A DNA stretch of 21,149 bases from Allobrachymonas sp. (GTDB lineage Bacteria; Pseudomonadota; Gammaproteobacteria; Burkholderiales; Burkholderiaceae). The position numbers and the translations under genes are program-made. Below, one piece after another: positions 16,008 through 21,149 of the stretch (the first letter of the stretch is position 1; each line of letters opens with the position of its first letter). Below the pieces are notes generated by a model. The model worked only from the letters and a program-made list of their open reading frames with translations. It ran no database searches and had not been told where the DNA came from. The DNA lies in the NCBI GenBank assembly GCA_030529305.1, contig JAUMXD010000020.1, positions 1 through 21,149 of the forward strand, written 5' to 3'.

Positions 16008-16544
16008 ATGAAGTTTTTCCTCCAACACACCCGCCTTTTTCACCACTCCACCAACCACCTTGGTCTTGCCTTGCTCTTGGCCGCAAGCTTGCTGGCAGGC
16101 TGCGTTACGCCACCCAAACCGGTCGCCACACCGGGCATGCCCACCCCCATCGTGCGCAGCGGGCGGCTGTCGCTACAGATTGAGCAAACGCCAGCGCCGC
16201 AGTCCTTCATCGTTTCATTTGAACTGGTGGGCGATGCCCAGAACGGCTCGCTGCGTATATTCGGGCCACTCAACACCACATTGGCCAACGCGCAATGGTC
16301 TGCCAGCAACGCTGTTTTGCAGCACGTTGGCAGCCCCGCACGCCACTTTGCTTCGCTGGACGACTTGCTGCACGCCCTTACTGGCGCGCCTTTGCCTGCG
16401 GCGGCACTGTTTGACTGGATCAATGGGCGCAACACCCAGGCCGATGGCTGGCTGGCCGATCTATCCCAACACGCACAAGGCAGAATCCGCGCCCAGCGCC
16501 ATCAACCAGCGCCTACCGCCAAGCTGCAATTGATCCTGCAATAA
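16008..16544 (+). CDS. lolB: Outer-membrane lipoprotein insertion protein LolB
   Basis: The 178-residue product from the ATG at 16008 has a lipoprotein signal, with a hydrophobic stretch and lipobox LLAGC giving acylated Cys32. LolB is itself an outer-membrane lipoprotein that takes lipoproteins from LolA and inserts them into the outer membrane. The segment RSGRLSLQIE, followed by SFIVSFELVGDAQNGSLRIF and GPLNTTLANAQW, is the conserved start of the LolB half-barrel. The position directly before ispE matches the arrangement in many beta- and gammaproteobacteria. A TTG eight codons upstream is less likely. No clear ribosome binding site is visible. Confidence 0.9.
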   Translation: MKFFLQHTRLFHHSTNHLGLALLLAASLLAGCVTPPKPVATPGMPTPIVRSGRLSLQIEQTPAPQSFIVSFELVGDAQNGSLRIFGPLNTTLANAQWSASNAVLQHVGSPARHFASLDDLLHALTGAPLPAAALFDWINGRNTQADGWLADLSQHAQGRIRAQRHQPAPTAKLQLILQ

Positions 16545-16607
16545 ATCGGTGTTGCCCTCGGCAGCAGGCCCTTCCTGGCCTTCCTCCCTCGCTTTAAACA
16601 CTCGGCC

Positions 16608-17480
16608 ATGAACGTCCCCTCCCAATTGCTGAACCTGCCTGCACCGGCCAAGCTCAATTTGTTTTTGCACGTGGTGGGTCGGCGCGCTGACGGCTATCAC
16701 TTGCTGCAGTCAGCCTTCATGCTCATCGACTGGCAAGACACGATTGACCTGACCTTGCGCACCGACGGGCACATCACCCGCACGCAAGAAGGCACGGGCA
16801 CAAGCGACCTGCCCGCCGACGATTTGTGCGTGCGTGCCGCCCAAGCCTTGCAACAAGCCACGGGGTGCCGCCACGGTGCGCACATCCACTTGCGCAAGCA
16901 CATTCCCATGCAGGCGGGTTTGGGCGGTGGCTCGTCCGACGCGGCCACGGTGCTGCTGGGCCTCAACCGCTTGTGGAACACAGGCCTGAGCAATACGCAG
17001 CTGCAACACATCGGCTTGACCTTGGGAGCTGACGTGCCATTTTTTCTGTTTGGGCGCAATGCCTGGGTGGAAGGTATTGGCGAAGCCCTGCAGCCCATTG
17101 AGCTGCCGCCTGCGCGCTTTGTGGTCATTCAACCACCAGCTGGGCTGGCCACTACAGCCATCTTTTCAGCGCCCGATCTGCCACGCAATACACTGCCTGT
17201 GGCAAAAAACGATTTCTTGAACAGCGCCAGCCTTTGGTCTTTTGGCCGCAACGATTTGCAGATCCCTGCCCAGCGCTTGTGCCCTGCCATTGCTGATACC
17301 ATTGCCTGGCTCGCTGATCTGGGTTTGCAAGCCCGCATGACGGGTTCAGGCAGCGCCGTGTTTGCGCCGCTACCCGAAACGATGGATGCAGACATTTTGC
17401 AACATCCCCCACAAAAAAATTGCAAAATCAGGGTCTGCAGCAATCTGCCTCATCATCCTTTGCTACAATGCAGAGCTTGA
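16608..17480 (+). CDS. ispE: 4-diphosphocytidyl-2-C-methyl-D-erythritol kinase
   Basis: IspE phosphorylates CDP-methylerythritol in the MEP isoprenoid pathway. The 290-residue GHMP kinase shows the N-terminal PAPAKLNLFLHVVGRRADGYH, the ATP-binding glycine loop PMQAGLGGGSSDAA (about 101-114), GADVPFFLFG and the C-terminal ARMTGSGSAVFA. The length is typical. Its last codons overlap the promoter of tRNA-Gln (17461-17469), yet the tail CKIRVCSNLPHHPL is still the family-conserved ending. It is transcribed with lolB across a 63-bp gap. Confidence 0.96.
   Translation: MNVPSQLLNLPAPAKLNLFLHVVGRRADGYHLLQSAFMLIDWQDTIDLTLRTDGHITRTQEGTGTSDLPADDLCVRAAQALQQATGCRHGAHIHLRKHIPMQAGLGGGSSDAATVLLGLNRLWNTGLSNTQLQHIGLTLGADVPFFLFGRNAWVEGIGEALQPIELPPARFVVIQPPAGLATTAIFSAPDLPRNTLPVAKNDFLNSASLWSFGRNDLQIPAQRLCPAIADTIAWLADLGLQARMTGSGSAVFAPLPETMDADILQHPPQKNCKIRVCSNLPHHPLLQCRA
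17461..17469 (+). promoter_or_regulatory. tRNA-Gln promoter, extended -10, inside ispE
   Basis: TGCTACAAT (17461-17469) is identical to the nine bases at the tRNA-Phe promoter and lies within the last codons of ispE. The preceding T and following G also match. The tRNA begins 60 bp later, so the primary transcript would carry a 5' leader of about 50 nt. Confidence 0.55.
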
Positions 17481-17528
17481 CAGATTTTCACCGCCTGCTG
17501 ATTCAATAGCAATTTGCAGGTGGCGAGT

Positions 17529-17605
17529 AGGGGAGTCGCCAAGTTGGTTAAGGCATCGGATTTTGATTCCGACATTCGAGGGTTCGAATCCTTCCTCCCC
17601 TGCCA
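17529..17605 (+). tRNA. tRNA-Gln (anticodon TTG)
   Basis: The 77-nt gene has acceptor stem AGGGGAG/CTCCCCT, D-arm GCC...GGC, anticodon stem TCGGA/TCCGA with loop TTTTGAT (anticodon TTG, 17563-17565), T-arm GAGGG TTCGAAT CCTTC, discriminator G and encoded CCA. The UUG anticodon reads CAA and, by wobble, CAG. No terminator follows, and prs starts 64 bp later. Confidence 0.97.
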
Positions 17606-17669
17606 AACACCCATCTCTGCCCAATATCTGCATGGCGCCCATGCAGCCCAGCCTGCCGGAATCTGAGCC

Positions 17670-18647
17670 ATGCCATCACCTGCCTCATCCGATTTTTTGG
17701 TCTTCACCGGCAACGCCAATCCCAAGCTGGCAGAAGAAATCACCCAATGTTTGGGCTCCAAGCCCGGCAACATCCGCGTGGATCGCTTTTCCGACGGCGA
17801 AGTCACCGTCGAGATCCTGCAAAACGTCCGCGCCCGCGACGTTTTCATCGTTCAGCCCACCTGCGCCCCCACCAATGACAGCGTGATGGAACTGCTTATC
17901 ATGGTCGATGCCTTCAAGCGCGCATCGGCCGAGCGCATCACCGCCGTCATTCCCTATTTCGGCTACGCCCGCCAGGATCGCCGCCCGCGCTCCACGCGCG
18001 TGCCCATTTCGGCCAAGGTGGTCGCCAATCTGCTGCAAACCGTGGGCGTGCACCGCGTGCTCACCATGGATTTGCACGCCGATCAGATCCAGGGCTTTTT
18101 CGACATTCCCGTTGACAACATCTATGCCTCGCCCATTTTGCTGACCGAATTGCAGCAACAAAAGTACGAGGATCTGATCGTTGTCTCGCCTGACGTTGGC
18201 GGCGTGGTGCGTGCCCGCGCTTTGGCCAAAGAGCTGGGCTGCGAGCTGGCCATCATCGACAAGCGCCGCCCCAAGCCCAATGTCAGCGAAGTGATGCACA
18301 TCATCGGCGAAATCGAAGGCCGCAACTGCGTCATCATGGACGACATCATCGACACCGCCGGCACCCTCATCAAGGCGGCCGAAGTGCTCAAGCAGCGCGG
18401 CGCCAAAGGGGTGTATGCCTACTGTACGCACCCGGTGTTCAGCGGCCCGGCCATCGAGCGCATCAGCACCAGCGCCGATCTGGATGAAGTGGTGGTCACC
18501 AACACCATTCCGCTGTCGGCTGCGGCCAAACAATGCAAAAAAATCCGGCAGCTCTCGGTAGCACCGCTGTTTGCCGAAACCATCAACCGCATCGCCACCG
18601 GCGATTCGGTCATGAGCCTGTTTTCGGAAGGGGCCAAGCTCCTCTGA
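17670..18647 (+). CDS. prs: Ribose-phosphate pyrophosphokinase (PRPP synthetase)
   Basis: Prs makes PRPP from ribose 5-phosphate and ATP for purine, pyrimidine, His, Trp and NAD synthesis. The 325-residue class I enzyme has [11 protein letters not shown] near 40, the ATP-binding [20 protein letters not shown] (about 94-113), the metal-binding [12 protein letters not shown] (132-143), the flexible-loop KRRPKPN (about 200), and the PRPP loop [12 protein letters not shown] (about 220-232). The ATG at 17670 gives a normal length. It lies between tRNA-Gln and rplY, a classic proteobacterial context. A strong hairpin terminator separates it from rplY. Confidence 0.97.
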   Translation: MPSPASSDFLVFTGNANPKLAEEITQCLGSKPGNIRVDRFSDGEVTVEILQNVRARDVFIVQPTCAPTNDSVMELLIMVDAFKRASAERITAVIPYFGYARQDRRPRSTRVPISAKVVANLLQTVGVHRVLTMDLHADQIQGFFDIPVDNIYASPILLTELQQQKYEDLIVVSPDVGGVVRARALAKELGCELAIIDKRRPKPNVSEVMHIIGEIEGRNCVIMDDIIDTAGTLIKAAEVLKQRGAKGVYAYCTHPVFSGPAIERISTSADLDEVVVTNTIPLSAAAKQCKKIRQLSVAPLFAETINRIATGDSVMSLFSEGAKLL

Positions 18648-18658
18648 AAACACCCCCT

Positions 18659-18710
18659 GCGACTGGCAGCCGCTTGCCAAGCTGTGGCAAGCGCAGTCAG
18701 TCGCTTTTTT
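18659..18710 (+). terminator. Strong intrinsic terminator/attenuator between prs and rplY
   Basis: An inner stem GCTTGCCA (18672-18679)/TGGCAAGC (18685-18692) and an outer stem GCGACTG (18659-18665)/CAGTCGC (18698-18704) form a long two-part hairpin. T6 follows directly (18705-18710). It begins 12 bp after the prs stop. Confidence 0.85.
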
Positions 18711-18757
18711 GAAACCAGGCGCTCGCTGGTCGCGGCAGCGCCCTTTTGGAGAATCCC

Positions 18758-19378
18758 ATGAAAGTCGTCGCTTTTGAGCGCGCCAAGCAAGGTACGGGTG
18801 CGAGCCGCCGCCTGCGCAACGCTGGCAAAACCCCAGGCATCATCTACGGTGGCGAAGCCGCCCCGCAACTGATCGAACTGGATCACAACAGCCTGTGGCA
18901 CGCCCTGCAAAAAGAGGCTTTCCACGCATCCATTCTGGAGCTGGACGTGGCCGGCAAATCCAGCAAAGTGCTGTTGCGCGATGTGCAATATCACCCCTAC
19001 AAACCGCTGGTGCTGCACGTTGATTTTCAGCGCGTATCTTCCAAAGAGAAAATCACCATCAAAGTGCCCGTGCACTTCACTGGCGCCGAGCAATCTGATG
19101 CCGTGAAACTGGAGCGCTGCCTGGTCAACCACATCCTCAATGAAATCGAAGTGAGCTGCTTGCCAGCCGACCTGCCCGAATTCATCGAAGTGGATCTGAG
19201 CCAAGTCACACGCGGCCAAACCATTCACCTGAGCCAGATCACTCTGCCCAAGGGGGTTACCGCTGTCGCGCACGGCGCAGAAGACCCTGTGGTAGTTACC
19301 GTTTCCGCACCCAAAGGTGGTGTGGCTGACAGCGCTGAAGAAGGCGAAGGCGCTGCCGAAGAGAAAAAGGCTGAATAA
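18758..19378 (+). CDS. rplY: 50S ribosomal protein L25/general stress protein Ctc
   Basis: This 206-residue protein is the long, two-domain form of L25 that binds 5S rRNA. The N-terminal L25 domain (about 1-95) contains [21 protein letters not shown] and [20 protein letters not shown]. The C-terminal TL5-type beta domain (about 96-185) contains [14 protein letters not shown] and [14 protein letters not shown] Glu/Ala/Lys-rich acidic tail ends the protein. The ATG at 18758 is preceded by GGAG at proper spacing. It lies 110 bp downstream of prs behind a terminator. The usual downstream partner pth is absent here. Confidence 0.96.
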   Translation: MKVVAFERAKQGTGASRRLRNAGKTPGIIYGGEAAPQLIELDHNSLWHALQKEAFHASILELDVAGKSSKVLLRDVQYHPYKPLVLHVDFQRVSSKEKITIKVPVHFTGAEQSDAVKLERCLVNHILNEIEVSCLPADLPEFIEVDLSQVTRGQTIHLSQITLPKGVTAVAHGAEDPVVVTVSAPKGGVADSAEEGEGAAEEKKAE

Positions 19379-19430
19379 GCTCTACGCTCTACAGTCAGTA
19401 CAGCAGGACTTGATCGTTCTGTTACCTAGA

Positions 19431-19454
19431 AAAGCCCACAATTGTGGGCTTTTT
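19431..19454 (+). terminator. Terminator after rplY
   Basis: AAAGCCCACAA and TTGTGGGCTTT form a perfect 22-bp palindrome followed by further T residues. It is likely bidirectional and lies 52 bp after the rplY stop. Confidence 0.85.
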
Positions 19455-19901
19455 CATTCCTACTCAAAGTATCACCCCAACAATCGTACGCCCGAGCACT
19501 TAATAGCACACTGAAGTCAGCTCCCTTGCGAAGATGTGAGCAGTAAATTGCACAGCATGCCTTGAAACGCCTACTCCTATTCAAGGCTTTGACGTACGAA
19601 GGGACCATGAAATCCCAAAGCTACCAAGTGCCCAGGAGGCGAGCTGCGCGGCGGATAACACAAAGAACTTTTGTCAGGCACCAGACTGCCCCAACCTCCA
19701 CATACAAAACAAAAGCCGCGAGCCTGTTCTGGTCAATACGCTTGGCTTGGCTCAAACGCTCTGCTGCTCCCGCTTTTGCGAACTACAACCAACAAACGTG
19801 CCGCTTATTTGCTCAGCGCACACACCGCGCAACACGCAATGACTGCGTAAGAGCAAAGTCAGGTTACAGTCAATCGCGTAATGTTTCGTAAAGGAGATGA
19901 C
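19455..19901 (+). other. Gene-poor stretch with no supportable gene
   Basis: No reading frame here has a convincing start, ribosome binding site or recognisable protein. The longest plus-strand frame (19562-19891) begins at a TTG, has an Arg/Thr/Ser-rich non-globular composition and runs into the real gene at 19902. The base composition is noticeably less GC-rich than that of the neighbouring genes. This may be decayed accessory DNA. Confidence 0.5.
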
Positions 19902-20390
19902 ATGCAATTCGAAGAATTGAAAACCGAGCAATTAGAAGCCTGCAAAGCGTTGAAGCCCAGCCCCGAAGCTCCTTCCTACTTCGACCTGCTCAGAGCCTTG
20001 GGCAACCTGCTCGACGGCTTCAGCGCCGAAAGCATTCATTTCAGAGGCGCCCCGAACATGCGCAGTGTGGATGTGGATCATTTGCGGGCGGTGAAGATCG
20101 CCACCATGAACACGGCCGCCCAAACCTTCCCCAAGCACCCTTTGTGCAGAGCCTATTTCGACGGCCAAGCCGTGCAAGGCAAATACAAAGGCAAAAAGTT
20201 CAGCGGTAGGCTGGACTTGTCGAACAGCAAAGCTTTGCCCGATCGCGAAAACATGATCTTTTGCGTGAAGCTGGACAGCAGCAACAGCAAATCGAAGACC
20301 AACACAAAAAAAAGCGAGATCTACATCGACACCAGCGACGACGCGCATCACATTGAGCCGGTTGGCGCAGCCTATTCCACACTCAGTTAA
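19902..20390 (+). CDS. Hypothetical protein, 162 residues, unknown family
   Basis: The ATG at 19902 is preceded by AAAGGAGA (19888-19895), the best Shine-Dalgarno sequence in the window, so translation is likely. An ATG at 19881 lies upstream of that site and is rejected. The protein is soluble and mixed alpha/beta in appearance, without signal peptide or membrane segment. It has an acidic N-terminus (MQFEELKTEQLEACKAL), a central SIHFRGAPNMRSVDVDHLRA and a Lys/Ser/Asn-rich section (LDSSNSKSKTNTKKSEIYID) near residues 124-143. The element LDxSNSK occurs twice. I do not recognise the family. It sits alone between the rplY terminator and tRNA-Val, consistent with a lineage-specific or acquired gene. 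Confidence 0.65.
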   Translation: MQFEELKTEQLEACKALKPSPEAPSYFDLLRALGNLLDGFSAESIHFRGAPNMRSVDVDHLRAVKIATMNTAAQTFPKHPLCRAYFDGQAVQGKYKGKKFSGRLDLSNSKALPDRENMIFCVKLDSSNSKSKTNTKKSEIYIDTSDDAHHIEPVGAAYSTLS

Positions 20391-20583
20391 AAAGAAAAAC
20401 CCACTCCGCCCGCATGGTCAGCAACAGGGATTGCAGTAGCCAAATGTCCCCCATCACTTTGCCTTTCATGCAATATCCACATCTTTTGCGGCCCATGCTG
20501 CGGCATGGCTGTATGGGAAAACTCCGCTTAGATTCAGTCGATGGAGCAATGCTATGCGCTCTACAAGCGAAGCGGCATTTCTC

Positions 20584-20592
20584 TGCTATACT
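20584..20592 (+). promoter_or_regulatory. tRNA-Val promoter, extended -10
   Basis: TGCTATACT (20584-20592) is an extended -10 box 17 bp before the tRNA, followed by the GC-rich CCCGCGC. No clear -35 is visible. The layout matches the other two tRNA promoters in the window. Confidence 0.55.
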
Positions 20593-20609
20593 CCCGCGCT
20601 TAGATCTTC

Positions 20610-20686
20610 AGGCGCGTAGCTCAGCTGGTTAGAGCACCACCTTGACATGGTGGGGGTCGTTGGTTCGAGTCCAATCGCGCCTACCA
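20610..20686 (+). tRNA. tRNA-Val (anticodon GAC)
   Basis: The 77-nt gene has acceptor stem AGGCGCG/CGCGCCT, D-arm GCTC...GAGC, anticodon stem CCACC/GGTGG with loop TTGACAT (anticodon GAC, 20644-20646), T-arm GTTGG TTCGAGT CCAAT, discriminator A and encoded CCA. It decodes GUC and GUU. Confidence 0.97.
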
Positions 20687-20693
20687 ACACATG

Positions 20694-20725
20694 AAAGCAC
20701 TTGGTCATTTACCAAGTGCTTTTTT
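20694..20725 (+). terminator. Intrinsic terminator of tRNA-Val
   Basis: AAAGCACTTGGT (20694-20705) pairs with ACCAAGTGCTTT around a 5-nt loop and runs into T6. It begins 8 bp after the CCA end of the tRNA. Between it and lptG, about 248 bp hold no gene I can support. Confidence 0.88.
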
Positions 20726-20917
20726 ATTGCGTGAAAAGCTGCTCCCTTTCTCACCAGGCCCGCTACGCGCTTGACAGCTCTTACCTGCAACTTACTGAAC
20801 CGCCAAAAGCATTGTTCGGCTTTCTTCAAGATAGCGGTGACCTTAGAAAGCGCCTACAACTTATCTGCTCGAAGCAATGGAATATGAAGCGGGACAAGAT
20901 TAGCGGCCAGTTGTCTT

Positions 20918-20934
20918 AAAACAGCGCCTGTTTT
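20918..20934 (-). terminator. Possible weak terminator after lptG
   Basis: AAAACAG, loop CGC and CTGTTTT form a 7-bp symmetrical hairpin with A/T flanks, 40 bp beyond the lptG stop. Its low GC content makes it a weak candidate. Confidence 0.3.
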
Positions 20935-20973
20935 GATGACAACATCATCGGATGATTGGTACGAAGAGAGCAA

Positions 20974-21149
20974 TCAACGGTTGCGCACCAGCCAGCGGAA
21001 CGCCAGCAAAGAGGCCAGCATGTAGGCCAAGCTCGGCACGGCGGCGATGAACCACGGCGCCCAGGCGCGCAGATTGCCCACGTACTCGAACACATTGTTG
21101 AGCAAGAAGAAGCTGATGCCCACGATGATGCCGGCAAACATCGCCGTGG
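20974..21149 (-). CDS. lptG: LPS export system permease LptG (C-terminal 58 residues only)
   Basis: The window ends inside this gene, and only its 3' part is visible, with the TGA at 20974-20976. The sequence FAGIIVGISFFLLNNVFEYV then WAPWFIAAVPSLAYMLASLL and FRWLVRNR ending at the stop matches the last two membrane helices of LptF/LptG permeases, which extract lipopolysaccharide from the inner membrane with the LptB ATPase. LptG is favoured over LptF because FFLLNN and the terminal RWLVRxR are typical of betaproteobacterial LptG. An lptF upstream partner would lie outside the window. Confidence 0.8.
   Translation of the reverse strand, partial: TAMFAGIIVGISFFLLNNVFEYVGNLRAWAPWFIAAVPSLAYMLASLLAFRWLVRNR

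Noticed and set aside
17453..17848. Minus-strand frame containing GRKDSNPRMSESKSD
   Set aside because: This is the antisense translation of tRNA-Gln and the start of prs, a known artefact rather than a gene.
17685..18680. 331-codon minus-strand frame opposite prs
   Set aside because: It is a shadow frame of the Asp/His/Gly-rich type, while prs on the plus strand is unambiguous.
19562..19891. 109-codon plus-strand frame downstream of rplY
   Set aside because: It has a TTG start without a ribosome binding site, a biased Arg/Thr/Ser composition and no recognisable domain, and it runs up to the ribosome binding site of the next gene.
20629..20829. Minus-strand frame ending RRDWTRTNDPHHVKVVL
   Set aside because: This is the antisense translation of tRNA-Val, another well-known spurious protein string.

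Overview
The window looks like a chromosomal segment of a betaproteobacterium, most likely order Burkholderiales and close to Comamonadaceae. The basis is the run TPR protein - lolB - ispE - tRNA-Gln - prs - rplY, the CobD/CbiB-like / CoA-pyrophosphatase / rplS cluster, the orn / M48 peptidase / rsgA cluster, and GC-rich DNA with strong G/C preference at third codon positions. The genus cannot be named from sequence alone. Nearly all genes are housekeeping. Accessory or decayed DNA is confined to two short patches, about 9016-9349 and about 19455-20609.

Layout. Positions 1-8014 are all on the minus strand: a 3'-truncated monothiol glutaredoxin (grxD), prmC (release-factor methyltransferase), a CobD/CbiB-like membrane protein, a Nudix CoA-pyrophosphatase-like gene, rplS (L19) with its own promoter and a strong terminator, hemH (ferrochelatase), rsgA (ribosome-assembly GTPase) and a Ste24-like M48 peptidase. 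A divergent region then leads to plus-strand orn (oligoribonuclease) and tRNA-Phe(GAA) with its terminator. Convergent to the tRNA lies the wreck of a phage-type tyrosine recombinase, carrying a nonsense codon and two frameshifts. It is followed by the minus-strand block mutM - dynamin-like GTPase - mutY. From 13648 the plus strand carries a large exported TPR protein, lolB, ispE, tRNA-Gln(TTG), prs and rplY. Next come a gene-poor stretch, a small gene of unknown function with an excellent ribosome binding site, and tRNA-Val(GAC) with its terminator. The last 176 bases hold the 3' end of lptG on the minus strand.

How the genes fit together. Translation and ribosome biogenesis dominate (prmC, rplS, rsgA, rplY, three tRNAs). 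With these are envelope biogenesis (lolB, lptG, the TPR protein, the M48 protease), nucleotide and isoprenoid supply (prs, ispE), RNA turnover (orn), haem and Fe-S handling (hemH, grxD) and the 8-oxoguanine repair pair mutM/mutY enclosing a dynamin-like GTPase. Several groupings familiar from other bacteria are interrupted here: prmC lacks prfA, rplS lacks rpsP-rimM-trmD, and rplY lacks pth.

I see no CRISPR array, complete mobile element, toxin-antitoxin pair or obvious defence system. The items most worth following are the mutM-GTPase-mutY arrangement, the attenuator-like hairpins between prs and rplY, the structured rplS leader, the shared extended -10 promoters of the three tRNAs, the integrase fossil beside tRNA-Phe and the orphan gene at 19902-20390.
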